The notes under the pieces: model-generated
Seen by the model: the letters and a program-made list of their open reading frames with translations, nothing else
What the model was told of the DNA's origin: nothing
Database searches by the model: none
In this document: positions 25,371-34,930 of the stretch, in pieces
Layout: every line of letters begins with the position of its first letter
Numbering within the stretch: the stretch's first letter is position 1
Program-made: the position numbers and the translations under genes
Assembly (NCBI RefSeq): GCF_009932555.1
Contig: NZ_BLJO01000002.1
Coordinates: forward strand, 802,289-866,288
Direction: 5' to 3'
Length of the DNA: 64,000 nt
Source: Steroidobacter agaridevorans
Lineage (GTDB): Bacteria; Pseudomonadota; Gammaproteobacteria; Steroidobacterales; Steroidobacteraceae

Positions 25371-28300
25371 CTACTGTCTTGACACCCTTTGTTCTACTTG
25401 GTCGGTCACGTACCAGGGCTGTCCATTGTCATCCAGGAATAGCTTGCGCATTTCCTCCAGGTTGAGCGGTCGCGAGCCACGGCGGCCGAACACGGCGATC
25501 TGACCGCCGGTCTCGTCCACGCCGCGATCGCGCTCGAGGCCCTTCGACAGGCTCAGCGCCGGCTTGCCGGTCGAATACATCGCAATCAGCTCCGGCTTGG
25601 GCTCGGGGCTGAAGCCATAGAACTTGGGCTGCGACGCCGGCGAGGTCAGCTGCACCACTTTGAGACCGCCGTTGCCGTCCGCCACATACATGTACAGCGA
25701 GGCATTGGTGGTCGCGACGATCACATCGTGAGCGTCGGTGATCTTGCCGCCCGCCGTGAAGCGTTGATACTCGAACATGCGCTCCGGCCGCTCGACATCG
25801 ACGATCACGACACCATCGCTGCCAGCCGCAACGTAGGCATAGGTTCTGGCCACGAACACGCGTTGCGCATTCTTCATGCGAATGGTGTTGTCCTGGACCA
25901 GGCGCGGCGCTTTCGGATCGGTCACGTCGATGGTCTTCAAACCATCGGCATCGGTGACGAACAGATAGCGGAACTGCAGCGCCGTCGAGCGCGCATCCTT
26001 CAAGGGGACTTCTGCGATCAGCACCGGGTTCTTCGGCGTATCGACACTGACGATGGCCAGGCCCCTCGCCGTCGTGATGTACAGGTAGTAGCCGCCGACC
26101 GTGATGTGTCGGGCGCCATTGAGCACACCGCCCGGATTCCAGGTCACCGCGCGCTTGAGGAAGTTATTGCGCGGCTCTCCGTCTGCCATCGTGTTGACGT
26201 CGACCAGGATCAATCCTTCCTTCGAGTCAGTCACGTACGCGTAGTTGTAGAGCGGATGAATCGGCTGCTCCATGTTAGCCACGCGCATCTTCTCGCCTTC
26301 GTTACGCGGCGGATGAATCGGCTGGTTGGTCGGCAGCGCCACGCAAGTCGCATTCTTGGTGTTGACCTGAGTGTCATGACCCAGCGGGCTGAACGGTGCG
26401 GTGATCAAGCGCTGCGACACGCCCTTGTTGCCCTGGCTCGCCACGTCGTAGACCTGCAGACCGCCGCGACCTTCGGCCACATACAAATACTCACCGCGCA
26501 GCTGCAGACACCGTACGTCGCCTGCGTCGTGGCTGTAGCCGTTCTTCAGCTCGCGATCGTTCTCGTTGTGCTCATTGAACCAATCCGGATACGCATAACG
26601 ATGCAGATAGCTGCCGATGACCGCCTGCGGCTCATCCCATTCGGTGACGTTGACGGCGCTGATCTGGCCGTCGCCGCCGACATAAGCGTTGTAGCCGACG
26701 AAGTTGATGAAGTTGGTGCCCTGCGCCAGCAGCTGCGCCATGATGGCGTTGTTGTCATTCTCCTTGGACAAATGACAGTCGGTGCAGGTCTTGGTCTCGG
26801 TCTTGCGCTCGGTGTGCGGGTAATGCGGGTTGAACGCCTGCGAGCTGTAACCGCTGGCCGCGATCGGCGGCTGCTGGATGTAAATCTTCTCGCGGTTGGC
26901 GTTCGTCGAGGAAAGGACCAGCGCCGAGCTCGATCTCACCGGCGCGATCTTTCCGCCCGCCGCGGGCTCACGACGGCCCAGCAGGAACATGTCGTCACGC
27001 GCGACCTGCGGGTTGTAGGTCGCGAAGTTACGTGTCTCGCCGCCCTCGTAGTGATTGCGAGTCGTCTTGGCGTTCGCCTCGATCGGCAAGTGACAGCCGC
27101 CGCAGCTCGTGGTCCAGGACGTGTGGCACGTGTAGCACTCGACGTTTTCGTCGGTGTGCGCGAGATTGTTCGGCGCGATGCCCTTGCCCCACTCCAGCGA
27201 CGCCGTGTTCTTGCTCATCAACTTGGCGCGAGCGGCCTTCGGGTTGTACTCCGCGCTGTTCGGATCTACCGAGCGCTTCACCAGGCTCATGCGCCATTCG
27301 ACGCCCGACTCCATCATCGAGCGTTGATACAACGTCTCGCCAATCCACTCGAAGCGCCGCCGACCATCCGGTGTACGCAGCGTCGTCATGTCGACGCCGC
27401 CACCCAATGCAGCCGGGCCCGACGTGTACAAGTTCGGCAGCTGCAAGGCCGTGCCGTGGCAGTCCTTACAGTCGATCTCGACCGCGGCAGCCACTTCGCC
27501 ATAGATATAACCGTTGCCGTGATTGTCTTGCGAGAAATGGCAGTCCACGCACTGCATGCCCACGTCGACGTGGATGGACGACATGTGCACCGCCTTCTTG
27601 AACTTCTGCGGGTCCTCGTCGCTGACGATCTTGTTGTTGGCATCGAGCAGGTTGCCTTTGCGGTCGCGCTTGAACACGCCGCGGAAGTTCCAGCCGTGAC
27701 CGTGATAGTCCGCGAACTGCGTGTCTTTGAGCTGCGGATTGAGCTCGGATACCTGCTTGAGGAAATTCACGTCCGACCACTTGCCACGCGTTGCCGCGCC
27801 TTCCGGATTGCGATCGAGCACTTTGCGCATCTGATCGCTGCTCGGGTACTGCTGTTTTTCCGGCCACATGAAAGGTGCGTCGGACTCGTAGTCCCACATC
27901 GTGTAGCCGAGGAAGCTGTTCATGAACATGTTCGGCTGGTGCATGTGACAGACCATGCACTGGCTGGTCGGCACCGAGCGCGTCAACGTGTGCGTCAGCG
28001 GGTGGCCCGGCTCGGTCTTGCTGATCGTGGGATCGACGGTGCGCGTGAGACCTTCGTGACCGAACTTCGCATAGATGCTCGAGTGGCGCTTGTCGCGGTC
28101 GTTCGCATACACGACGTGGCATGAAGCGCAGCCCGAATGGCGGAAGTCGCCGGGCTGATCGTTGGTGCCAAGGAACCACGGCAGTGGATCGTTCAAGCGC
28201 GTCTTGGTGATGTTGATCACCGGCACGGCGATGCGCGCCCCGGTGCCCGGGCCGCGATTCGATTGACGGAAATCGGGCCGACCCGGCTCTTCGATTCGTT

Positions 28301-29138
28301 GCAACTGACCGAGCGCGTTGGGCAGACCTGTCTCGGGAAACAAGTTTGCGATGTTGCGTCCGCCGCGCTCGAACACGCGGAAAATGTCACCTGGATAAAT
28401 GGTTTCCCACGACGGCAGCGGATACAGCTGCGGCAGAATGCCGGCGACCGCCGCTTGATTGACCAGATGATCCGGAATCTTCGGTCCCTTCAACAGCACG
28501 CCCTGGCCGTTGCGGTCGTACGACTCGCCGATGATGTACTGCTTGAAGTCGAGGATGCCGTTGTTGTATGCCGCGCCACCCCACAACATCGCGCCCGTCG
28601 TATGCATGCTGCGCGCCGACGCTTCGATGATCTCCATGTGGCAGGAGCCGCACGACTCGCGAACGATGCGATAGTCGGACGGATTGATGAAGCGAATGAA
28701 CTCGGGGCTCTCGCGGTTCAACAGCGTATACGTACGCTCCGGATTGGCGCTGGACGGATACTTCCATTCCTCCGGAAACTTCGGCAGCACGTGAGCCAGC
28801 TCCTGCTGCTTCATGTAATCCTTCGTGCCGCGCTGGACGCCGAGCGTCAGGCGCACGTTGGCGTCGCCGCCATGACAGTCCGTGCAACCCAGCTTCACCG
28901 CCGGGTTCAAGTGCATGGTGTTCGAATCGGTCTGCGTGTGGCAGGTCTGACAGCCTTCGGTCTTCGCCCGCATCTCCTCATCGGTCTGGCTCTTCGGCGC
29001 GGGCGGCGCGGTTACATACTTGGGTTCGTCGCCGAATAAGCCGGCGGAAGCGACACCGCTGCAAGCGCACAGCAGGATCAATGCCTGTGCGAATCCGGTC
29101 GCAAGCTTCCCTAGCGTTGTCATTGGCATCTTTGGCAT
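25371..29138 (-). CDS. Large decaheme cytochrome c with C-terminal LVIVD-like propeller
   Basis: 1255-residue exported protein. A signal peptide (about 1-32, ending ASAG) is followed by a heme part holding ten CxxCH motifs: CQTCH (63), CTDCH (85), CGSCH, CASCH, CMVCH, CVDCH, CKDCH, CYTCH, CGGCH and CTDCH. The last third holds about six repeats of the type YLYVAEGRGGLQVYDVAS, YAYVTDSKEGLILVDV and YLFVTDADGLKTIDVTDPKAP, as in LVIVD-repeat beta propellers. It is probably periplasmic or on the outer surface, working with the barrel encoded 14 nt upstream. Near the C-terminus a short segment ALSLSKG matches a DNA repeat common in proteobacterial genomes (see 25538-25560). The electron acceptor or donor is unknown. 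Confidence 0.88.
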   Translation of the reverse strand: MPKMPMTTLGKLATGFAQALILLCACSGVASAGLFGDEPKYVTAPPAPKSQTDEEMRAKTEGCQTCHTQTDSNTMHLNPAVKLGCTDCHGGDANVRLTLGVQRGTKDYMKQQELAHVLPKFPEEWKYPSSANPERTYTLLNRESPEFIRFINPSDYRIVRESCGSCHMEIIEASARSMHTTGAMLWGGAAYNNGILDFKQYIIGESYDRNGQGVLLKGPKIPDHLVNQAAVAGILPQLYPLPSWETIYPGDIFRVFERGGRNIANLFPETGLPNALGQLQRIEEPGRPDFRQSNRGPGTGARIAVPVINITKTRLNDPLPWFLGTNDQPGDFRHSGCASCHVVYANDRDKRHSSIYAKFGHEGLTRTVDPTISKTEPGHPLTHTLTRSVPTSQCMVCHMHQPNMFMNSFLGYTMWDYESDAPFMWPEKQQYPSSDQMRKVLDRNPEGAATRGKWSDVNFLKQVSELNPQLKDTQFADYHGHGWNFRGVFKRDRKGNLLDANNKIVSDEDPQKFKKAVHMSSIHVDVGMQCVDCHFSQDNHGNGYIYGEVAAAVEIDCKDCHGTALQLPNLYTSGPAALGGGVDMTTLRTPDGRRRFEWIGETLYQRSMMESGVEWRMSLVKRSVDPNSAEYNPKAARAKLMSKNTASLEWGKGIAPNNLAHTDENVECYTCHTSWTTSCGGCHLPIEANAKTTRNHYEGGETRNFATYNPQVARDDMFLLGRREPAAGGKIAPVRSSSALVLSSTNANREKIYIQQPPIAASGYSSQAFNPHYPHTERKTETKTCTDCHLSKENDNNAIMAQLLAQGTNFINFVGYNAYVGGDGQISAVNVTEWDEPQAVIGSYLHRYAYPDWFNEHNENDRELKNGYSHDAGDVRCLQLRGEYLYVAEGRGGLQVYDVASQGNKGVSQRLITAPFSPLGHDTQVNTKNATCVALPTNQPIHPPRNEGEKMRVANMEQPIHPLYNYAYVTDSKEGLILVDVNTMADGEPRNNFLKRAVTWNPGGVLNGARHITVGGYYLYITTARGLAIVSVDTPKNPVLIAEVPLKDARSTALQFRYLFVTDADGLKTIDVTDPKAPRLVQDNTIRMKNAQRVFVARTYAYVAAGSDGVVIVDVERPERMFEYQRFTAGGKITDAHDVIVATTNASLYMYVADGNGGLKVVQLTSPASQPKFYGFSPEPKPELIAMYSTGKPALSLSKGLERDRGVDETGGQIAVFGRRGSRPLNLEEMRKLFLDDNGQPWYVTDQVEQRVSRQ
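25538..25560 (-). repeat. Short dispersed repeat core inside the decaheme gene
   Basis: The plus-strand core CCTTCGACAGGCTCAG (25541-25556), read on minus, encodes PALSLSKG in frame near the end of the cytochrome. I recall this core as one of the commonest dispersed repeats of environmental Proteobacteria, often appearing in predicted proteins as ALSLSKG. It interrupts an otherwise propeller-like region without breaking the frame. Only one copy was noticed in this window. Confidence 0.5.
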
Positions 29139-29152
29139 GTCCGACGCAACCC

Positions 29153-31072
29153 TCAGTAAGCGAAGATCGCGTTGAGCTGGAAGTAACCCGGATCCTCGTC
29201 CGGGAACAGCGCGTCGAAGCCGTCGCCGGCGATCAGTGTCGCGTACGAGGCGCGCACCACGATGTTCTGCGACATCATCGGCCGATAGATCAGCGAGGCC
29301 GACACGTCGTAACCAATGTGCTTGTCGATCGGCCCTTGATTGCGCGCGACCTCGATGACGGTTGGATCGTCGAAGTACAGCGTGTTGGCGTTGAAGGACA
29401 GCCGCAGCTCGGGCATCAAGTCCATATCGACGCCGAGGCCCGCCATCAGGATGCCCGGATTGGTGAAGTTCGACTGCCCCTCTTCCTTCGACGAGCGCAA
29501 GTTGTTCAACACACCGTTGCGCGTCGAGAGTGCCACGCGCCCGCCGCCGATCAGCGGCACGGCCTGACGAATGAAGTAGCTGGTATCGGCGCCGGCGAAC
29601 TGCGGATTCTCGAACACTGCATCGAAGCCGTTGGCCTCGTCATCGAACGGATCGTCGTCGCCGCTGCCGTACAACAGCGAGATTCGCGGACGGATCCAGT
29701 CGAAGTCCATCGACAGCTCCGCCGCCGCGAAGAGCGCGCTGATGTCGACTTCCTGATTGACGAACACGCTCGGCGTCTCGTCGCCGATCGCGTAGTACAC
29801 CGAGGTCGTGAGATTGACGCGACCGAAGTGACCGTCGCCGTTGTAGCCGATATAGGTCACATCGTATTCGCGCAGGTTCTCCAAGCCGAGCGACGCCGGC
29901 CGCTCGATGAAGCCGTTGTTGTTATAACGCAGCTCGTCCTCGCGATTGCGGTTGTGGAGCACCGTCGCCTGCGACGTGAAGCCGAGCACGGGGAAATCCT
30001 GCCGATAGAGGTTGGCGACGAACACGTCGTCTTCGCGAAGATCCTCGCCGAGATCGTTCAAGCCGCTGTTCGTGTCTTTCTCCAGGCGGCGGAAGTACGC
30101 AATGTTGTATTGCCACTTGTTGTTGCCGCGAGTACCAAAGAGGCGCGCGCCCAGTTGGTTGTCCTGGAACAGGAAGCCACGGAAGTCCGACGAGAACGGC
30201 TGGATGCCGATACGGAAACTGTCGAAGTCGTAGTTGTCGGAAACGTTCCGCAGATGTCTGTCGACGAACGCCGCCTGCAAGCCGACGAAGGTGTCGTCGC
30301 GCGTGAGACCGCGGCGCGCATCGGCGTTCACGCCCTGCACTTCCTCAAGCTCGGTGTAGTTGTACGAAATGACCGGAGTGACGCGGAATTCCCAATCGGG
30401 TGGCTTGAAGACCGTGTTGCCTTTGTAATAGACGAACTCGAAGCTCATGTTCTGCGCCACCGACCATTGATCGGAGCTGCCGAACACATCGATGCCGCCG
30501 GGCCTGTCGGTCGAGATCGCACCGATGGGCGTGGGCACTTCGCGCAACTCATAAATCGTGTCGGAGATGACGCCTAGGTTGAAGAACCAATCCTCACCGA
30601 CGACCGGCTTGTCCGCCTTGAGCACGTTGCGGTTGTACGGATCCCACCAACGTTCCTTGTAGCCCAGCGTGTCGACGATGCGCCAGCGATCGGGCATGGG
30701 CACCGAGTCCACGAAGTCTGTGAGACCCGGACGCGGAATCGGCGAGACCGACGCGGGCGGCGTGCGTTCCATCACGCGTCGTCGCGGCGCTCGGCCAGTA
30801 TCTTCGAGCGGCGGCAGCGGCAGAGCCTGCTGCGCTTCCGGCGATGGCGGCGGCACCCCTTCACCCGATGGCGTGGTCGGCTGCTGTGTGCCGCCCTCTT
30901 CTGGACATGGCACTTCGGTGTAGCCCGGGCGGCGTCGCTTCACGATCCGGCCGACGTCGTCCTGATAACAAACGTCAGCGGCGTTCGCACTGTTGGACCA
31001 AGCGGTCGCTGTAACAACAAACGTACTGATCGTGAGTAACGAAGCAGTCAGTGGTTGACGTTTCCTGGTCAC
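29153..31072 (-). CDS. Outer-membrane beta-barrel candidate of the multiheme cluster
   Basis: 639 residues from the GTG at 31072, which has GGAGGG 8 nt upstream and yields a good signal peptide (to about residue 31, SANA before ADVCYQ). A Pro-rich disordered segment follows (about 45-120), then a long region of alternating strands with aromatic girdle residues (for example WEFRVTPVISYNYTELEEV, GRVNLTTSVYYAIGD, IRPRISLLYGSGDDD, LRLSFNANTLYF). It ends in an aromatic residue (NAIFAY), as outer-membrane barrels do. One base separates it from the stop of the GlcG-like lipoprotein gene. No TonB box or plug was recognised. The genomic place suggests a porin partner for the multiheme cytochromes, by analogy with porin-cytochrome conduits. 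Family name not recognised. Confidence 0.72.
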   Translation of the reverse strand: MTRKRQPLTASLLTISTFVVTATAWSNSANAADVCYQDDVGRIVKRRRPGYTEVPCPEEGGTQQPTTPSGEGVPPPSPEAQQALPLPPLEDTGRAPRRRVMERTPPASVSPIPRPGLTDFVDSVPMPDRWRIVDTLGYKERWWDPYNRNVLKADKPVVGEDWFFNLGVISDTIYELREVPTPIGAISTDRPGGIDVFGSSDQWSVAQNMSFEFVYYKGNTVFKPPDWEFRVTPVISYNYTELEEVQGVNADARRGLTRDDTFVGLQAAFVDRHLRNVSDNYDFDSFRIGIQPFSSDFRGFLFQDNQLGARLFGTRGNNKWQYNIAYFRRLEKDTNSGLNDLGEDLREDDVFVANLYRQDFPVLGFTSQATVLHNRNREDELRYNNNGFIERPASLGLENLREYDVTYIGYNGDGHFGRVNLTTSVYYAIGDETPSVFVNQEVDISALFAAAELSMDFDWIRPRISLLYGSGDDDPFDDEANGFDAVFENPQFAGADTSYFIRQAVPLIGGGRVALSTRNGVLNNLRSSKEEGQSNFTNPGILMAGLGVDMDLMPELRLSFNANTLYFDDPTVIEVARNQGPIDKHIGYDVSASLIYRPMMSQNIVVRASYATLIAGDGFDALFPDEDPGYFQLNAIFAY

Positions 31073-31073
31073 G

Positions 31074-33137
31074 TCACTTCCCTCCACAAACGTTGTCGTC
31101 CGTGCCGTCGATGAACGGCGCCTGCGGACACTGCACGTACCGCAAGCGCACGCCTTGCGGCAGCAAGGTGTCGGCACGCATCTCAGCTGGAGCGTTGTTG
31201 ATCGCGCCGCCAAGCGTCTGACCTGCGTTGTGCAAGCCCATGAACGCGACCATGTCGTCCTGATCGATGCCGTCGCCGGAGACGCCGATGGCGCCGATCA
31301 ACGTGCTGCCTCGGTAAACGGGCACACTGCCCGGGAAAATTTGCAGGCCGTTCGCCAGGCGCACGCCCGTGATCGTCTGTCCCACGCCGCTCAGATCGGC
31401 GGCGAGCTGCACACCCGCGCAGCCTGGTGCGACATCCGGAATCCCAGGCACGCCGGCCACGAACAACACATGCTGAAGGATCGCGTTCATCGACAGATCG
31501 AGCTGCATGCCCGTCGAGAACGGGCTCCACTCTCCCGGCGGCTTGCTCAGCGGGCCCGGATTTGCGCCGGTGATGCCGTCCGGAAAGAACGGCCGTGACA
31601 GATTGCCGTTGGCGCGATCGGTAAAGGCGACCTGCCCATCGGCCAGCGCTGTCGGATTCCCGATGAACGAGCGCAGCGCATCCACATATCCACTCAGTGG
31701 GATCGAGCGCACGACGCTTACCGCCGCATCGGTCGTGCTGAGATATCTGGCATCCGGGAGGGTCGCAATGAAGCTCGCCGCTGAACTGGACGACATGAAC
31801 GCCGCCGTGCGCGCCTTTTGCAACGACACGTCTGTCCCGAACAGCGGCGCGTCTCGGGTACGAGCGATGCCGAGAATCTCACCTTGTGAGTCGATGACAG
31901 AGACCGTCACGCGAGCTTGCGATCCCACTGGACGCCGGATCTGTGCACGAGCGCGATTCGCCACGTCCAGTGCCGATTGCAACAACGTGCGCACTTCACT
32001 TTCAGTAAGCGCCGCTCCGCCTACGATGGCCGCATCTGTGCCGGCGCGCGGCGGGTAGCGCAAGTTGTTTGTTTCATCGACCAGCACGAAGGCATCGCGC
32101 CCGGGGAAATTCTGATCGCCATCGGGACGCACACCGGAACCCGGCTGACCGAACACCGTGCCATCGCGAATGACGCCATCCGAGTAGCCAGGCACCGTGA
32201 TCAGTCCACCCACCGCAGCGGTGAGCGTGTCGAAACCTGGAGCGGACTGCGGATCTGCACTCAGCTCGGCGAACTCCACGTCGGTGAAGCGCAGCACTTT
32301 GCCATCGACGGTGATGCGATCGGCGCGCCGATCGACCGGCGCGCTGTAGCTGAACGTGGCGGCAAGTGCGATCGCCTCGTCCACGTCGATGTCACGATCG
32401 AGAATGCTTTTGTCGATGGTGTAGAAGCCGTCGGCCAGCACCCCGACCCCGCCCACCACCGTGCCGTTTTTGTACAACGGGAAGCCGCCCGGATCGGCCG
32501 ACAATCCCAGCGGCGTCCGCTGCGGCCCGGGGCCCGGCGCGCCCGTGAACGAACGAACCAGATCCGAGCATGCGAGCGAGCTGAACTGCACGCCGAACAA
32601 TGGGCCGGCAGGCTGGAGGTCTTCGCCCGGATTGAAATGGTCTTGCACGATCTGGCTGGCGACGCGCGTCGAGAATGCGTTGCCTTCGGATGACAGATAC
32701 GCTCCGGTCACCGCCTTGGCGATGGCAGCTGCTTGATCGATGTTCACCATCGCGGCCTGCACCGGCAGACGAATGCCTTCGAGACCACCGGCTATCGGCG
32801 CAGCGCCGTTCGGGGACGTCGTCACGGTCACCGAGCGCGTCAACGGGTCGCCCATGCGATACACAGCAAGCACGTTGCCCACGCGATCGACGACCGCGAT
32901 TGTTGCATTCGTGCCGCGTGCTTGCGCTTCAGCAACACCTTGCGCGATCACTCGTTGCACATCGGCGACCGTGAGATTCGACGTCGACGTGCTCAAGCAC
33001 GTGCCCGTGCAAGTGGGATCGCTGCTGTCCGTGCCGGTGGCCGGTGTGGTCGGCGAGCCGCCTGAACACGCCGTCAGCAATGCCGCCGAAATCGGCAGCA
33101 GGATCCGCCACGCGCGAATATGTGAAGTCTGTCTCAT
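31074..33137 (-). CDS. Lipoprotein with two GlcG/HbpS-like (DUF336) domains
   Basis: 687 residues. Lipobox LLTAC with acylated Cys24 follows a basic N-terminus and hydrophobic core. Domain 1 (about 55-260) starts LTVADVQRVIAQGVAEAQARGTNATIAVVDRVGNVLAVYRMG. Domain 2 (about 400-630) starts LTESEVRTLLQSALDVANRARAQ and has VTVSVIDSQGEILGIARTRDAP. Each domain ends in a block like PVYRGSTLIGAIGVSGDGIDQDD, as in GlcG/HbpS heme-binding proteins. Large inserts make both domains longer than the usual 140 residues. Its start codon overlaps the upstream FHA-decaheme stop (ATGA), so it is an operon member. Heme handling or sensing at the periplasmic face is a reasonable inference; there is no direct evidence of heme binding. 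Confidence 0.85.
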   Translation of the reverse strand: MRQTSHIRAWRILLPISAALLTACSGGSPTTPATGTDSSDPTCTGTCLSTSTSNLTVADVQRVIAQGVAEAQARGTNATIAVVDRVGNVLAVYRMGDPLTRSVTVTTSPNGAAPIAGGLEGIRLPVQAAMVNIDQAAAIAKAVTGAYLSSEGNAFSTRVASQIVQDHFNPGEDLQPAGPLFGVQFSSLACSDLVRSFTGAPGPGPQRTPLGLSADPGGFPLYKNGTVVGGVGVLADGFYTIDKSILDRDIDVDEAIALAATFSYSAPVDRRADRITVDGKVLRFTDVEFAELSADPQSAPGFDTLTAAVGGLITVPGYSDGVIRDGTVFGQPGSGVRPDGDQNFPGRDAFVLVDETNNLRYPPRAGTDAAIVGGAALTESEVRTLLQSALDVANRARAQIRRPVGSQARVTVSVIDSQGEILGIARTRDAPLFGTDVSLQKARTAAFMSSSSAASFIATLPDARYLSTTDAAVSVVRSIPLSGYVDALRSFIGNPTALADGQVAFTDRANGNLSRPFFPDGITGANPGPLSKPPGEWSPFSTGMQLDLSMNAILQHVLFVAGVPGIPDVAPGCAGVQLAADLSGVGQTITGVRLANGLQIFPGSVPVYRGSTLIGAIGVSGDGIDQDDMVAFMGLHNAGQTLGGAINNAPAEMRADTLLPQGVRLRYVQCPQAPFIDGTDDNVCGGK

Positions 33138-34924
33138 GATCCAGCGAGTTCGCCCGCAGGCGCCGGTTTGGTTTCGCGGGGCCGACTCAATCGAGTCGTG
33201 ATGCGCGAGCTCGCGCCGTTGCTGAAGACGTCCAGCAACGACGGATCGCGCGGGTGATATTCGTGACAGCTCACGCATTGCACGGTGACTCGCTCGGCCG
33301 CAGCCTTGTCGGCATGACACTCGGTGCATTTCGTAATGCCGGGCACCATCAGATCACTCGCGTCCTCGGATTTTTTGGCTGCATGGCAGGACAGGCACGC
33401 GTCGTCGCCAGTCAGCTTCCCTTGAATCTGATGGCTGCGATGATCGAAGCGATTCGCCGGAAAGTAATCGCGCGCGAACTTGATCGGGATGACTTGAAAG
33501 CGATCGAACACGTTCGATGCTTGCGTGTCGATCACGGCGTGACAGCCGATGCAGCCGCGACGCGTGAACTGACTTTCGATCTCCTTGCGAGCGCTGCGCA
33601 TGGCGCAATCGAACGGCACGCCGGTGCAGGTCTCTTCTTCATCTTCGCGTCCCGGCAAACGGCGACGCTCTCGCGTCGTCTTGCCCATGTTCGGATCGGA
33701 GAACTTGCGCGTGAAGTAGTCTTGCAGTGTGAGCACGACTTCGCGCGGCTTGCCATGCGGCAGCTGACGATCCGGCGCGCCGGGATCGAACGTCAGCTCG
33801 TGACACGACGAGCATTGCCCCTCCATCGAGATCGGCGCGAAGTGTTCGCCATCCGGCTCGAGGCGATGACAGTCGGCGCAGTTCATCGGCTTGCTATCGC
33901 CGCGACGGAGCACCTGGTTGGGATCCAGATGCTGCTGATGGGAGAACTTCAGGTTCGACTGTTCCTTGACCTGGTCGAGTTCGGCGATCAGGGTCTTCCA
34001 TTCATACGTGAAGCCTGACCCCGCCGGCGCTGTCGTCGATGCGAGCAGGTGCGCTTTGAATTCCGGGTGACGCTCGAGGCCAAAGCCCAGCACCCGATCG
34101 ATCTCGATCTGGCCGAAGCCATGCTCGGGATCGCCGTGGCAATCGACGCACATGCTGTCGCCGCTGTTGACCAGGAAGGTCTGTGGCTCGTTGTGCTCGC
34201 GATGACAAGTCGCGCAGCGTGGCGTCGGCCCCAGCTCGGTGAGCGCCAGCCGTGCGGGCATGATGTGATCGTGCGTCGTGCGGTGACACTCGTTGCAGGC
34301 TGCATCCTGCACGCGCTGGAACAACTTCTGATGACAGGTCTCGCAGCGATCGCCGATGGCCTGCTGGTGGACTTGATGCAGCGGCCCGCTGTTCCAGAAC
34401 TTGTCGCCCGGGATCCACGACGGCGTGGTGGCGCCCGAGTGATGCAGCTTCATGACGAAGAACGGCAACATCAGCCCGAACAACATCACCAGCACCACGC
34501 CGGCCCACGCCATGGTGCGTTTGCCGAGCCAGGTCTGTGACAAATCGGTGCGGAACGCGCTCTCGAACGCGCTGGCGTCGATGAGATCGTTGGTCTGCAG
34601 CTCGATGGCCGCGTTGAAGCCCGGCGGCGGTTGAGCAATGCGCAACCGATGGCCGGCTAGCTCGATCACGTCGCCGACGCTGAGCTTGGCGGTCGCGCGC
34701 TTCTTGCCATTCAAGCGGACGGTTTCGCCGCGCCGGCACTCCAGCATCAGCTGCGAGCCGGCCAGCACGATCATCGCGTGCTCGGGCGCAATGCCACGGC
34801 CCAGCAACTGGATGTTCCGATCGGCGGCGCTGCCGATGGTCAGCTGTTTGCTGGAGATCTCGGTATCGTAGTACTCGGCGATACCGTCTGGGCCTTCCCG
34901 TAGCTCGCGTAACAAGGCATCCAT
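33134..34924 (-). CDS. FHA domain - membrane span - decaheme cytochrome c fusion
   Basis: 596 residues. An N-terminal FHA-like domain (about 25-100) has LTIGSAADRNIQLLGRGIAPEHAMIVL and VRLNGKKRATAKLSVGDVIELAG; it keeps the Gly, Arg and His positions but not the usual Ser-Arg before His. One membrane span (about 139-158, MAWAGVVLVMLFGLMLPFFV) follows, then a periplasmic region with ten CxxCH heme sites starting at residues 194, 210, 237, 259, 349, 371, 458, 510, 533 and 550. The topology puts the FHA domain in the cytoplasm and the hemes in the periplasm. It overlaps the GlcG-like gene by 4 nt and lies 6 nt after the b-type membrane protein gene. It probably takes electrons from that membrane protein, with the FHA domain as docking or control site (inference). 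Confidence 0.88.
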   Translation of the reverse strand: MDALLRELREGPDGIAEYYDTEISSKQLTIGSAADRNIQLLGRGIAPEHAMIVLAGSQLMLECRRGETVRLNGKKRATAKLSVGDVIELAGHRLRIAQPPPGFNAAIELQTNDLIDASAFESAFRTDLSQTWLGKRTMAWAGVVLVMLFGLMLPFFVMKLHHSGATTPSWIPGDKFWNSGPLHQVHQQAIGDRCETCHQKLFQRVQDAACNECHRTTHDHIMPARLALTELGPTPRCATCHREHNEPQTFLVNSGDSMCVDCHGDPEHGFGQIEIDRVLGFGLERHPEFKAHLLASTTAPAGSGFTYEWKTLIAELDQVKEQSNLKFSHQQHLDPNQVLRRGDSKPMNCADCHRLEPDGEHFAPISMEGQCSSCHELTFDPGAPDRQLPHGKPREVVLTLQDYFTRKFSDPNMGKTTRERRRLPGREDEEETCTGVPFDCAMRSARKEIESQFTRRGCIGCHAVIDTQASNVFDRFQVIPIKFARDYFPANRFDHRSHQIQGKLTGDDACLSCHAAKKSEDASDLMVPGITKCTECHADKAAAERVTVQCVSCHEYHPRDPSLLDVFSNGASSRITTRLSRPRETKPAPAGELAGS

Positions 34925-34930
34925 GCGCGG

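Noticed and set aside
25728..28124. Long plus-strand open frame of 798 codons opposite the decaheme cytochrome
   Set aside because: Arg/His/Val-rich translation without domains; the opposite strand has ten CxxCH motifs and a signal peptide. High-GC shadow frame.
29081..30577. 498-codon plus-strand frame opposite the barrel candidate
   Set aside because: Composition typical of an antisense frame; no signal peptide or family motif, while the minus gene has a good ribosome binding site and signal peptide.
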